Of a DNA stretch of 64,000 nt, positions 1 through 8,415 are shown piece after piece. A program made the translations under genes and the position numbers. Source of the stretch: Streptomyces sp. QL37 (GTDB lineage Bacteria > Actinomycetota > Actinomycetes > Streptomycetales > Streptomycetaceae); the NCBI RefSeq assembly GCF_002941025.1, contig NZ_PTJS01000001.1, forward strand, positions 8,645,064 through 8,709,063. The letters are read 5' to 3'. Every line of letters starts with the position of its first letter. Position 1 is the first letter of the stretch. The notes below the pieces were generated by a model. It made no database searches. It saw only the letters and a list, made by a program, of their open reading frames with translations, and was not told where the DNA came from.

Positions 1-707
1 CACGCCTCGGCCCGCGCTATCAGATCCGGCAGTTCGGCGACGGAGCCGAGCACGTGCGTGGCACCGTGCCCGTTGAGCCGGTCCTGGTCGTGGGCTCCGG
101 TCAGGACCCCGGCGACGATGCCGGCTCCGGCGCGTACGCCGCTGAGCATGTCGTAGGCGGTGTCGCCCGCGACCACGGTCTGCCGGACGCCGTCCACGGC
201 GCCCGTGCGCAGGAAGGCGGCAAGGACCATGTCCGGGTAGGGGCGGCCCCGGCCGCCCGCGTCGGCGGGGCAGAGGGTCAGGTCGGCCAGGTCCTGCCAG
301 CCGAGGGCCCGGAGAATGGCGTCCTGGGTGGGCCGGGCGAAGCCGGTGGACAGCACCACGGTCCGGCCCTCGCCCCTGAGCCGCTCGACGGCTTCCCGGG
401 CACCGGGCAGGGGAGCGATGAGACCGCCGTCGACCAGCGTGCCATACGCCTCCTCGAAGGCGGTGTTGGCCTGCTGTGCGAGGTCTTCCTCGCCGAAGAG
501 GTGCCGGAAGACGGAGATCTTGGACTCGCCCATGGTGGCGCGTACGTAGTCGAGCTTCTCCGCGTGATCGGCGGAGCCCGGCTCGACGCCGAGGCGCCCG
601 GCGGCGGCCGAGAAGGCCTGCTCGACGAGGCCGCCGTCGGCGACGGTGGTGCCGGCCATGTCGAGGACGATCAGATTCAGCTTGGCGTCGTGGGTCAACG
701 TCTTCAC
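1..707 (-). CDS. Phosphonatase-like HAD hydrolase (3' end outside window)
   Basis: About 235 residues are visible and the C-terminus runs off the left edge. The N-terminus has the HAD nucleophile motif LDMAGTT (Asp about residue 16), and GDTAYD matches the third HAD motif. This is the PhnX-like (TIGR03351-type) group, close to phosphonoacetaldehyde hydrolase, which cleaves a C-P bond. The GTG start overlaps the stop of the upstream FAD oxidoreductase in a GTGA, so the two are translationally coupled. The natural substrate of this PhnX-like group is not fixed by sequence; a role in aminoethylphosphonate-type catabolism is inferred from the neighbour. Confidence 0.85.
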   Translation of the reverse strand, partial: MKTLTHDAKLNLIVLDMAGTTVADGGLVEQAFSAAAGRLGVEPGSADHAEKLDYVRATMGESKISVFRHLFGEEDLAQQANTAFEEAYGTLVDGGLIAPLPGAREAVERLRGEGRTVVLSTGFARPTQDAILRALGWQDLADLTLCPADAGGRGRPYPDMVLAAFLRTGAVDGVRQTVVAGDTAYDMLSGVRAGAGIVAGVLTGAHDQDRLNGHGATHVLGSVAELPDLIARAEA

Positions 708-1837
708 CAGTTCAGTTCGTTGGCGGTTGTTTCGGCGATGGCGGGTGAGCAGGTCATGCCTCGGCCGCCGGGCCCGGTGACCAGCCAGACGCCCTCGCGG
801 ACCTGCTGGCGGTGGACGACCCTGCTCGTGTCGGTGCACTGGGCGTAGACACCGGCCCAGCGGTGACGGATGCGGGGCAGCGGGCGGCCGAGGAAGGACT
901 CGACGACCCGGGTGAGGTGCTCGTACGGTCCCTCGACGGTGTCGAAGGCGAAGGGGTGCTCGTACTCGTGGGTGTCACCGATGGTCAGTCCGCCGTCGCG
1001 GCGCTGCACCATCAGGAGCTGCATCCGGTGCTCGGCGGCGGTCGGGGCCTGGGCCTGACCGGAGTTGAGCGCGTCGAGGGCCTCGCCGGTGTAGGCCGGG
1101 TAGTAGCGGAAGCTGTCGGCGTCGGCGACCGAGGTGGTCAGGGTCTCGCCGAGCGGGTCGGTCTGCATCATCTGCAGGCGGACGCGGCGAACGGGAAGGT
1201 CCGGCCCGGCCAGTTCACGGACGAGGCCGCCGAGCCATGCGCCGGTGGCGAGGACGACCGCGTCGCCTGTGTGCACGTCGCCCTGGTCGTCGCGGACGGA
1301 TGCCGAACCGACGACCTCGCGCACCTCACGGCCGCCGAGGTAGGTGTACCGCCCCGAGGCCAGCAGCTCCTGCTTCAGGGCGAGCTGGGCGGTGCGCGGC
1401 TCGACGGCCGCGTCCCGCTCGCACCACAGGGCGCCGGCGAAGTCGCCGCGCAGCGCGGGGTTGACCGCCCGGGCCTCCTCGGCGGTGAGCAGCTTGTAGC
1501 CGCGGGCCGCCGCGTCGGGGCGGGCGACGGCCGCCTCGGCGACGGCGGTCTCCCGTGCCGTGCGCACCGGGGTGAGCGAGCCGCAGGGCCGGAAGCCCAG
1601 ACCCGGCACCCGTTCGCCGATGGACTCCCACAGCTCACGGGCCCGGAGTGCGGTCTCCAGCTCCTCGCCGCCTGCCCGACCGCTCACCCATATCTGTCCG
1701 AAATTGCGGAGCGATGCTCCGCGGGCCTCGCTCTCGCGTTCGATCTGTACGACCTCGTGGCCGCGGTCCACTGCGTGCCAGGCGTGCATGGTTCCCACCA
1801 CGCCGGCTCCTACGACGATGACTCTCACGCCGGTCAC
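704..1837 (-). CDS. FAD-dependent oxidoreductase, TIGR03364-type (phosphonate-linked)
   Basis: 377 residues. The N-terminus VRVIVVGAGVVGTMHAWHA is a Rossmann FAD-binding GxGxxG motif, and the body has the glycine/D-amino-acid oxidase (DAO) layout with ATGAWLGGL in the middle and a C-terminal GPGGRGMT FAD contact. Proteins of this type are usually encoded beside PhnX-like hydrolases and are thought to oxidise an amine group of an aminophosphonate before C-P cleavage. I chose the GTG at 1837 because AGGA precedes it by a few bases; a second GTG at 1828 is possible. It is the first gene of a two-gene operon with the HAD hydrolase. Confidence 0.82.
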   Translation of the reverse strand: MTGVRVIVVGAGVVGTMHAWHAVDRGHEVVQIERESEARGASLRNFGQIWVSGRAGGEELETALRARELWESIGERVPGLGFRPCGSLTPVRTARETAVAEAAVARPDAAARGYKLLTAEEARAVNPALRGDFAGALWCERDAAVEPRTAQLALKQELLASGRYTYLGGREVREVVGSASVRDDQGDVHTGDAVVLATGAWLGGLVRELAGPDLPVRRVRLQMMQTDPLGETLTTSVADADSFRYYPAYTGEALDALNSGQAQAPTAAEHRMQLLMVQRRDGGLTIGDTHEYEHPFAFDTVEGPYEHLTRVVESFLGRPLPRIRHRWAGVYAQCTDTSRVVHRQQVREGVWLVTGPGGRGMTCSPAIAETTANELNW

Positions 1838-1902
1838 GTTCCTGGGGGTGGGTGACCTGTATCGATCCTCTCGGCAACGGGAAGGTGAACGACCACCCAA
1901 AC

Positions 1903-1916
1903 TTGGACCAGACCCG
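1903..1916. promoter_or_regulatory. Putative GntR operator, site 1
   Basis: The sequence TTGGACCAGACCCG lies 66 bases upstream of the FAD oxidoreductase start, in the gap after gntR. It matches site 3 (upstream of the alkaline phosphatase gene) at 11 of 14 positions and is followed by a similar GTTACC/GTTATC tail. Its symmetry is weaker than at sites 2 and 3. Similar TGGTC-TAGACCA operators are known for HutC-type GntR proteins such as DasR. Confidence 0.5.
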
Positions 1917-1962
1917 TTACCTTTTCGTGATTGAACAACAAGGCCTTCCGCCTGAGCCGAAG

Positions 1963-2748
1963 TCAGCCCCGCGCGCCCAGCTGGGTCGTGAAGGAGAACC
2001 GGTCGCCCCGGAACAGGGTGCGCACCCGCTCCAGCGGCCGCCCCTCGGAGTCCCGCGAGATCCGGTGGATCAGCAGCATCGGCAGGGCGGGAGGGGTGCC
2101 GATCAGAAGTGCCTCGCGCGGGGTGGCCAGCACGGTCTCGATGCGCTCCTCCGCACCGCCGAAAGTGATCCCGAGGCGGTCGCTGAGGTAGGCGTAGAAC
2201 GACGAGTCGGGGTCGAACTCCTCGTTCAGGTGCGGGGCACGACTCACGGAGACGTAGGTGCTCTCCAGTCCGACCCGCTCGTCGTCGGCGAGCAGCACCC
2301 GCTCCAGGTGCCAGACGGGTTCCCCGCGCACGATGCCGGTCTCGGCGGCGAGTGCCTCGGTACAGGGGAAGCGGTCCAGCCCGATGAGATGGCGGCCGGG
2401 CGTGCGTCCCTGGCGGCGTACCCCCTCGGTGTAGCTTGCGAGCGAGAGCGGCTGTTCGAGCTTGGGGCCCGCCACGACCGTCCCCCGCCCCTGCCGGCGC
2501 AGCCGCCCCTCCAGCAGCAGTTCGCGCAGCGCCTGCCGTACGGTCTCGCGCGACACGGCGAAACGCAGGGCGAGGTCACGCTCGGTGGGGAGGGTGCCAC
2601 CCTCGCCCAACTCGTCGATCAGAGCGGAGACATGCGCCTTGACCACGTAGTACTTGGGGATACGGCCGTGCTCCGGAATGCCGGAACGGATCGGTGCGCC
2701 AGGTGCCTGGTCGGTCGGGAAGTCCACGATAGTAATCGTGGCAGACAC
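1963..2748 (-). CDS. GntR/HutC-family transcriptional regulator with UTRA domain
   Basis: 261 residues. The N-terminal winged helix contains LPTERDLALRFAVSRETVRQ, the GntR signature, at about residues 53-72. The remainder is a UTRA effector-binding domain, with PVWHLERVLLADDERVGLES and later SEGRPLERVRTLFRGDRF. It lies upstream of, and in the same direction as, the FAD oxidoreductase/HAD operon, with 125 bp between. It probably controls that operon and, from shared sites, the two phosphoesterase genes to its right. The GTG start at 2748 is tentative because an inverted repeat (2724-2741) lies just inside it. Confidence 0.85.
   Translation of the reverse strand: MSATITIVDFPTDQAPGAPIRSGIPEHGRIPKYYVVKAHVSALIDELGEGGTLPTERDLALRFAVSRETVRQALRELLLEGRLRRQGRGTVVAGPKLEQPLSLASYTEGVRRQGRTPGRHLIGLDRFPCTEALAAETGIVRGEPVWHLERVLLADDERVGLESTYVSVSRAPHLNEEFDPDSSFYAYLSDRLGITFGGAEERIETVLATPREALLIGTPPALPMLLIHRISRDSEGRPLERVRTLFRGDRFSFTTQLGARG
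2724..2741. promoter_or_regulatory. Perfect 7-bp inverted repeat at start of gntR
   Basis: CCACGAT-AGTA-ATCGTGG lies within the first codons of the assigned gntR frame. It could be an autoregulatory operator, in which case the true start would lie downstream, or a coincidental repeat in coding sequence. Confidence 0.3.
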
Positions 2749-3013
2749 GCCGGCATCCCCTCCCCCGCCAACCCAGGACGCGACCGCCCCTTCGCCGGCA
2801 CGGGAGGGAGGCCTCGCCCCACCGATTCAGGGCGCTATATGCCGGTTTCCGGCGGCGGGACGGGACAGGAGGTCCGGTTCGTCCCGCCCGAAATGAGGCG
2901 AGCCGAGGTCCTTCCGGTAAGGCCACGGGCTCACCGGGCCACGGAGGTTCATGAGCGCTTCATCGCAGGACCCCCGGCGCGTTCCCTCGGCGCTGGTGCG
3001 CGGCACCTACCAT

Positions 3014-3027
3014 CTGGTTCAGACCAG
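3014..3027. promoter_or_regulatory. Putative GntR operator, site 2
   Basis: CTGGTTCAGACCAG is a perfect CTGGT-N4-ACCAG inverted repeat, followed by TTATCA. It lies 45 bases upstream of the secreted metallophosphoesterase start. It resembles sites 1 and 3 and the DasR-type operator shape. Confidence 0.55.
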
Positions 3028-3071
3028 TTATCACTTCGTTATAAGTGATCCCACCACCGACAGGAACTCCC

Positions 3072-4700
3072 GTGAGATTCGCCAGGTACACCCCGCTCGC
3101 GATTGCCGCAGTGTCCGCCGCGCTCCTCGCTCCGGCTCTCGCACACGCCGACACGCGGTCCGCGAACCGCATACTCGACGCACCCACCCTCAGCGTGCCG
3201 GGCGGTCGCTATCAGAAGGCCCTCTCCGTCACTCTGAAGTCCGAGCGTGGGACCGTCGTCCGCTACACGCTCGACGGGACCACCCCCACGCACAAGAGCC
3301 GCAGGTACGTCCCGGGAAAGCCGCTGCTCATCCGCAAGGACACCAACGTCACCGCGGCCGCTTTCGACGGGCAGCAGGCGGGCCCCGCCGTCTCGTACGG
3401 CTACCTCATCCGGGGCGCGGAGCAGCCGGTCGCCGAGATCGTGGTCATGTCCGACGTGCACACGGGCAGCCATGCGGACGGCGACGCGCGCCACCAGAGC
3501 TTCTTCGACACCATCGGCTCGATCTTCCCGAAGCCCGACGCGATCCTGTCCAACGGCGACATGATCAACGACAACGGTGACGGCCGGGGCGCCGACCACA
3601 AGGCCGTGGCGGAGATCTTCCAGGCGAATCTGGACCGCAAGAGGATGACGGACACCCAGCTCCTCGTCTCCAACGGCAACCACGACGCCGGCCTCGCCGC
3701 GATACGCGCCGCCTACCCCCGGGAATGGTTCCCGGACAACGGTGGCGGCTACTACGAGTCGAACATCAACGGCGTCCACCTTTTCACCGTCAACACCGAG
3801 ACGTACAACTCCGACACGGCGCAGCGCACCTGGCTCAAGGGCAGGCTCGCAGAGATCACCGCCGACCCGGCCCGTTGCAACGAGCCGGTCCTCGTCCAGG
3901 GCCACCGCCCGGCGCCCGGCACCGTGATGGACGGTCAGCAGGCGTCCAACCCGCTGCTGACGCAGGATCTCGCGGCCTTTCCCCAGGCCGTCTACTTCAG
4001 CGGCCATTCCCATCTCAACGTCAACGACGAACGGTCGATCGCGCAGAAGGACTTCACCGCCGTCAACGACGGTTCGATGTCGTACGTCGAAGTCGACCAC
4101 GGCTATCAGACGGTCACCGACACCGGCCTCGCCAACCGCTTCGAGGCGACCACCGCCCAGGCCCTCTTCGTCGAGGTCTACAAGGACCGCACGGAGATCG
4201 CACGCGTCAACATGGCCGCCGACAAGCACGACATCTATCAGGGCGGGGTGTGGTCGGCGAACCCGCTGCCTCCGTACGCCAGCGCCGGGACGCTGAGCGG
4301 GCCGACCTGGACCGTGCGGCTCAAGGGCAGCACCAGCCAGGAGATCAAGAACAACTTTCGGTACACCGCTGCCGCCCGGAACACCGTGGCACCCGCCTTC
4401 ACGTCGCGCACACCCCTGAAGGCGGTCACGGCCGCCGGCGGCGACACGGCACTGCGGATCCAGCAGGCCACGGACGACCAGATGGTCCACCACTACGACG
4501 TGGACATCACCGACAGGGCCACCGGTACGAAGGTCCTCTCCACCAAGGTCCTCTCCGAGTACTACTTCATGCCCCGGCCCAACACCCTCGACATCCCCGT
4601 CCCCACCGGTGCCGCCGACGCCTCGTACAGCGCTCGGGTCATCGCCGTCGACGCGTACGGCAACACCTCCCCCGCGGCCTCGCTGAGCTTCGGCCGCTGA
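3072..4700 (+). CDS. Secreted metallophosphoesterase with chitobiase-like and DUF4073-like domains
   Basis: 542 residues. A signal peptide covers about residues 1-26 (hydrophobic AIAAVSAALLAPALAHA, cut after AHA). Residues about 36-115 form a chitobiase/beta-hexosaminidase C-terminal-type domain (RYTLDGTTPT). A calcineurin-like phosphoesterase domain follows, with the metal ligands SDVHTG, NGDM, GNHDAG, GHR and GHSH. The C-terminus resembles DUF4073. The GTG start is chosen for AGGA 6 bases upstream and for the clean signal peptide. It is probably an extracellular phosphodiesterase or phosphatase. It is divergent from gntR and carries a site like the other two promoters, which suggests co-regulation. 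Confidence 0.88.
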   Translation: MRFARYTPLAIAAVSAALLAPALAHADTRSANRILDAPTLSVPGGRYQKALSVTLKSERGTVVRYTLDGTTPTHKSRRYVPGKPLLIRKDTNVTAAAFDGQQAGPAVSYGYLIRGAEQPVAEIVVMSDVHTGSHADGDARHQSFFDTIGSIFPKPDAILSNGDMINDNGDGRGADHKAVAEIFQANLDRKRMTDTQLLVSNGNHDAGLAAIRAAYPREWFPDNGGGYYESNINGVHLFTVNTETYNSDTAQRTWLKGRLAEITADPARCNEPVLVQGHRPAPGTVMDGQQASNPLLTQDLAAFPQAVYFSGHSHLNVNDERSIAQKDFTAVNDGSMSYVEVDHGYQTVTDTGLANRFEATTAQALFVEVYKDRTEIARVNMAADKHDIYQGGVWSANPLPPYASAGTLSGPTWTVRLKGSTSQEIKNNFRYTAAARNTVAPAFTSRTPLKAVTAAGGDTALRIQQATDDQMVHHYDVDITDRATGTKVLSTKVLSEYYFMPRPNTLDIPVPTGAADASYSARVIAVDAYGNTSPAASLSFGR

Positions 4701-4722
4701 CGTCCGGCCGCGCACCGTCGAC

Positions 4723-4740
4723 CGCTGTGAGCTGACAGCG
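4723..4740. terminator. Small hairpin between convergent genes
   Basis: CGCTGT-GAGCTG-ACAGCG can form a 6-bp stem 22 bases after the metallophosphoesterase stop. The rest of the 261-bp gap to the convergent gene is GC-rich and includes a tandemly repeated GGCCCC run and two copies of GGCCGCGCACCGTCG. There is no T-run, so a terminator role is weakly supported. Confidence 0.3.
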
Positions 4741-4961
4741 GAGCCGGCCGCGACGCGGCCGCGCACCGTCGGGACACGGGGCCTTAGCCGTCGGTCAGCC
4801 GGGACGCCCCCGGCTGGTCGACGCGCGGGCGCACAGCGGATTTTACGGACCCGGCCGGACCGGACCAGACCCGGCCCCGGCCCCGGCCGGTCATCGGGCG
4901 CCGAAGGGGCGAAGCCCCGCGTAGGGCGGTGGTGGGGAGCACCCGACGCGGGGCCCCGCGG

Positions 4962-6458
4962 TCAGGAGGCTGTGAGGGACACGGCGTCGACGGTCCAGAA
5001 CCAGTTGTTCCCCCCGGTGTAGCGGAAACGGACGCGCGCGCCGGTCGCTCCCGCCGGCACCTGGAGTGTGATGCTCTCCGTCCTCGACGAGGTGTCGGCG
5101 GTGTACGTCCTCACGACCACGGGGGTTCCACCGTCGTAGGATATGGAGACCTCACCCTTCTGCGGAGATTCCTGAAGGTAGTACGTGGTGTAGCGCAGCA
5201 CCGCCGTCGAGCCGCCCGTGACCGGCCAGGAGGGCGTGACCAAGGTGGAGTCGAAGGTGCCGCCGTAGCTCTTGTCGACCCATTCGTCTCCGTCGGCGAC
5301 AGCGAAGACGTTCCGGGCCCGGATGTTGTTCTCACGCCCCTGTCCCCGCTCCGAAGCGGTCCAGAACTCGTCGGTGGTGAAGCTCCAGCCGCGCCACTCG
5401 GTCATGCCGCCGGTACCCATCGCGCTGTTGTCGACACTCCATCCGGTCGGGGGCGTGTGGGTGAAGCCCACGACGGAGGCACCGATTCCGGTCTCGTCGA
5501 CGCGGGTCCCCAGCCGGCTTCGCAGGGTGTCGAACGCGTCCGGAGCCGGCTGCTGGAGGGGGCGGCCGTCGAGGCCCCAGGACGGGTTGATCGGGATGCC
5601 GAGGTGGGCGAGGGCGGAGACCGCGACATCGGGCATCTTGATGTCGTGGCGGGTGGAACCGGCGCTGATGCCTCCACCGGTGGCGATGAGGAAGGTCTCC
5701 CTTTCGGGAGCGGTGTTGCCGCCGTGGCCGCCTGCGTCGGTGTGGCCGTGATCGGCGGTGATCATGATCAGCCAGTCCTCGGACGCGTAGGTGGAACGAG
5801 CCTTGATCGCTGAGACGATCTGGCCGACCTGCGTGTCCGCGGTGTGGATCGAGGCCAGGTACTCGCTGCTGGCGGCGCCGTTGCTGTGTCCGACGTGGTC
5901 GATGTTGTCGAGGTGGACGAACACCGCGGCCCGGTTGCCGTTACGCACCTCCGCCACGGCACGGCTGGTGGTGCCGGTGTCGTACTCGGCGGAGGGCGTG
6001 GAGACGCGGGTGTCGACCTTCGAGGAGAAGATCGTCGTGGTGATGGGCGCCCAGGAGGCGACCGCGTAGGTCGAGAGGGCGGGCTTCGCCGTCTCGATCC
6101 GGGTGAGGAAGTCCGGGTACCGAGTGAAGGCGGCGCCGGTGAACGCGTTGTCCTTGACGAGGTGCTTGTCGGGCCACACACCGGTGAGGATCGTCGACCA
6201 TCCGGGACCGGAGAGCGTCGGTGCCAACGGGCTGGAGTAGAGCGAACTGGCCGCGGTGAGTCCGCTCGCCATGAGGCTGTCGAGGTTCGGCGCGTCAGCG
6301 GCCTTGATCCGGCCCAGCAGAGCACCGTCGAGCCCGATGACCAGGACCTTGGGGGCGCGGGCGGCAGCCCGCGCGGTGCCCGCCGCGAGCGGACCGGAGG
6401 CAGCGGCAAGAGCTGCTGTGCCGATCAGGAACGACCGGCGTGAGGGGCCAGCAGACAT
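4962..6458 (-). CDS. Tat-exported alkaline phosphatase / type I phosphodiesterase family protein
   Basis: 498 residues. The N-terminus has a twin-arginine signal (RRSFLIGTAALAAASGPLAAG), so folded export is likely. The catalytic domain has VIGLDGA (first metal aspartate), PTLSGPGWSTILTG (nucleophile region), DNIDHVGHS and ADHGHTDAGGHGG, the metal ligands of the nucleotide pyrophosphatase/phosphodiesterase group. About 190 C-terminal residues form an extra beta-rich domain, perhaps carbohydrate-binding. AGGAGAA precedes the ATG. A hairpin and a GntR-like operator lie upstream. It probably releases phosphate or acts on phosphodiesters outside the cell. Confidence 0.85.
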   Translation of the reverse strand: MSAGPSRRSFLIGTAALAAASGPLAAGTARAAARAPKVLVIGLDGALLGRIKAADAPNLDSLMASGLTAASSLYSSPLAPTLSGPGWSTILTGVWPDKHLVKDNAFTGAAFTRYPDFLTRIETAKPALSTYAVASWAPITTTIFSSKVDTRVSTPSAEYDTGTTSRAVAEVRNGNRAAVFVHLDNIDHVGHSNGAASSEYLASIHTADTQVGQIVSAIKARSTYASEDWLIMITADHGHTDAGGHGGNTAPERETFLIATGGGISAGSTRHDIKMPDVAVSALAHLGIPINPSWGLDGRPLQQPAPDAFDTLRSRLGTRVDETGIGASVVGFTHTPPTGWSVDNSAMGTGGMTEWRGWSFTTDEFWTASERGQGRENNIRARNVFAVADGDEWVDKSYGGTFDSTLVTPSWPVTGGSTAVLRYTTYYLQESPQKGEVSISYDGGTPVVVRTYTADTSSRTESITLQVPAGATGARVRFRYTGGNNWFWTVDAVSLTAS

Positions 6459-6492
6459 GTGGATTCTCCTAGAGATGAAAAGAGCACAGTCG

Positions 6493-6515
6493 ACTCCCCT
6501 CTATGTGAGGGGAGT
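6493..6515. promoter_or_regulatory. Perfect 9-bp stem-loop in leader of phosphatase gene
   Basis: ACTCCCCTC-TATGT-GAGGGGAGT is a perfect inverted repeat between the putative operator and the start codon at 6458. It would sit in the mRNA leader and could act as an attenuator, a stability element or a second operator. Confidence 0.45.
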
Positions 6516-6521
6516 TGAGAA

Positions 6522-6535
6522 TGGGTCCAGACCCG
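6522..6535. promoter_or_regulatory. Putative GntR operator, site 3
   Basis: TGGGTCCAGACCCG contains the perfect repeat GGGTC-N2-GACCC and is followed by TTATCA, as at site 2. It lies 64 bases upstream of the phosphatase start. Confidence 0.5.
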
Positions 6536-6734
6536 TTATCATTCCGCGATGAGACTTCGCCGGTCCAGAGAGTCCCGATGAAGTTTCCGGCAACGGTCAG
6601 CTTCCGATGACCAACTTCCAGGCGTCCGCTCAGCCCTCCGGATTGAAGCCGCTGTCCGCTCGGGCGGTTCGAGACCTTCACCGCGTCCATAGCCCGGTGG
6701 CTGGTCAAGAAGCCTGGCGGCGCCTGGAAGACCG

Positions 6735-6855
6735 GCGGCGGCTTTCGTGGACAAGCCCTTGAACTGCACGCAGATCCGGGTCCCGCGCGGGTAGACCGGG
6801 CCCGTGTGCCCGTCCCTACCCCAGGACGTCTCCACGAAGGTGCCGCCCACCCGCC
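6735..6855 (-). pseudogene. Possible remnant of a small secreted protein
   Basis: One reading frame gives a protein-like stretch with VETSWGRD, GPVYPRGTRICVQFKG and normal codon bias, but no start, no clear family and no intact flanks. The rest of 6540-6940 shows nothing convincing. Confidence 0.25.
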
Positions 6856-6940
6856 CCGCGCGCTTCCGGCGTACGTCTCGCTGAAGTGACCGGGGGTGTC
6901 TGAGTGGCGCCGAAAATCGAACATGCGATCTAATTAGTGG

Positions 6941-7183
6941 ATGGAGCGCTTCCTCTTCCCCGACGACCTCGTACACGCCCGGCAGGAATGGCACGACACC
7001 TACCGCGCCCTCGCCCTCCCGCGCCCGCGCCGGGCCACCGAGCTCCGCCGCCGCCTGCTCGCCCTGTCCGTCCGGATTCACTGGCACCCTTTCTGGTCCA
7101 CCCCGCCCGGCCGCACACCCGCGGCCCGGGTGGACCTGCGGCAGCGGACCGGGGGCGGCGGGCGGACGGAGAGCGCGGCGTGA
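6941..7183 (+). CDS. Small hypothetical protein
   Basis: 80 residues starting MERFLFPDDLVHARQEWH. The first 50 residues are Arg/Leu-rich and look helical; the tail is Gly/Arg-rich. Codon use fits a real gene. I do not recognise a family. There is no strong ribosome site, and an upstream AT-rich stretch (TCTAATTAG) could serve as a promoter. The neighbouring VOC gene follows after about 150 bp on the same strand. Confidence 0.5.
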   Translation: MERFLFPDDLVHARQEWHDTYRALALPRPRRATELRRRLLALSVRIHWHPFWSTPPGRTPAARVDLRQRTGGGGRTESAA

Positions 7184-7331
7184 TGCGGCTGCCGACTCGA
7201 TGCGGCCCCGAGGCCCGACGGCACCCCACCATCAGCGGAAGACAACAAAATCTGGCAGGGCGGCTCTGCCGATGAGTTCAACGTCCGCGAACGGTCTACC
7301 CGGCGACACGACCGTTCTCCATAGGAGTGCC

Positions 7332-7700
7332 ATGTCCACCATCCAGCCAGTGATCCTGACTGCTGACCAGAACGTCCTGCTCGGCTTCTATGCGAAGCTG
7401 TTCGGCGCCGAGGAGATCTTCCGGGTACCCAAGGACGGGCCGGCCTTCTACCGCGGCTTGCGCATCGGTGACACCGACCTCGGACTGGTTGCCAAGACAG
7501 ATCTGGGACCCGGGGCTGCACCGCGGATGCTGCTCAGCATCGGTGTCGACGACGTCGACGAGACGCTCGGCCGCGTGGAGGCTCTGGGCGGCTCGGTCCG
7601 CAGCGGCCCCAACGACATGCCGTGGGGACAGCGCGTCGCCCACATTCAGGACCCCGACGGCAATCCGGTGAACCTGACCCAGCCGATTTTGGCCCAGTGA
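7332..7700 (+). CDS. VOC (glyoxalase/bleomycin-resistance-like) family protein
   Basis: 122 residues. It has the paired beta-alpha-beta-beta-beta layout of the VOC fold: an opening PVILTADQ...LLGFYAKLFG, then LRIGDTDLGL, and a final IQDPDGNPVNLTQP, the usual metal-side strand. TAGGAG precedes the ATG by about 5 bases. VOC proteins are metal-dependent lyases, dioxygenases or drug-binding proteins; the ligand here cannot be told. A bidirectional terminator-like hairpin lies about 170 bp downstream. Confidence 0.8.
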   Translation: MSTIQPVILTADQNVLLGFYAKLFGAEEIFRVPKDGPAFYRGLRIGDTDLGLVAKTDLGPGAAPRMLLSIGVDDVDETLGRVEALGGSVRSGPNDMPWGQRVAHIQDPDGNPVNLTQPILAQ

Positions 7701-7872
7701 CAAACCGGTACGGCGCCTGCAGTGAATCCGCAGCCACGAACGCCGAGCCCGGCCGGTCCGGCCGACGCGTTTTCGGGTGGCCCTCTGCGGCGCTGCTGGC
7801 CCGCGCAGACCACGGCTACGCGCGCTTTCTGGCCCGCGCCGCCGAGGAGACCGCAACCGACAGCCGGACCGG

Positions 7873-7907
7873 CGCGACGCCGCCCCGAAGCAGGGGCGGG
7901 CGTCGCG
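7873..7907. terminator. Strong hairpin between VOC gene and helicase fragment
   Basis: CGCGACGCC-GCCCC / GGGGC-GGGCGTCGCG form a nearly perfect long stem with a GAAGCA loop. It sits between two convergent units and suits a bidirectional terminator, although only a short TTGATT follows. Confidence 0.55.
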
Positions 7908-7915
7908 TTGATTCG

Positions 7916-8332
7916 TCAGGCCGCCCATGCCAGCCCGAGTGCGGCGAGTTTGTTGGCAGTGAGCTTGCCCCTGCGGGTCTTGCTGTTCGTGAGAAATACC
8001 CCCAGCTTGACGGGGTGTTCCTCGCCGTCGACGACCACGGTTTCGATGTGGGCCCGAGGCACGGTCACGCTCCCGGTGCGGTTCTTGTACTGCTCCAGCG
8101 CGAGGACGCCTCGCTCGAACGCCCGGGCCGCCGGAGCCGTATTCCTTGCCGGCGCTGCGGGCAGCGGGGTCAGCCCGAGCCCTTCCAGGCGCTGCTGTTC
8201 GGGGAGCAGGTTCTCCCATACGGTATGTTCGCGCTGCCGGTTGATCCATGCGCCGACGTCGCAGCCGTGGGCGACGACGCCCGGCAGCACCTTGGTCAGC
8301 CCATGTTCCTCGGAGAGGAGCGCATCGCACAC
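7916..8332 (-). pseudogene. C-terminal fragment of a helicase-associated-domain protein
   Basis: About 138 residues with the helicase-associated (HA) repeat features W-I-N-R-Q-R, an 'EQYKNRTGSVTVP' strand-turn and 'VKLGVFLTNSKTRRGKL' followed by LGLAW. Such repeats normally follow a DEAD/DEAH helicase core, which is absent, so this is probably a truncated remnant. The helicase at 35806-38154 has the same repeat type but is a different sequence. It ends against the terminator-like hairpin. Confidence 0.6.
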
Positions 8333-8415
8333 AACCGCGGCCGTCCCCTGGAAGGGAATCCAGGGGACGGCCGCCGGCGGCTGACCGAAGTCCGGGGTGC
8401 TTCGCAGCGGGTGGG

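Noticed and set aside
54..848. Long plus-strand open frame
   Set aside because: It is the antisense of the HAD hydrolase and oxidoreductase genes; the minus-strand products have clear motifs.
4861..4873. CGGACCAGACCCG, identical over 12 bases to operator site 1
   Set aside because: It lies between two convergent gene ends within a GGCCCC-rich stretch, not at a promoter; probably chance.
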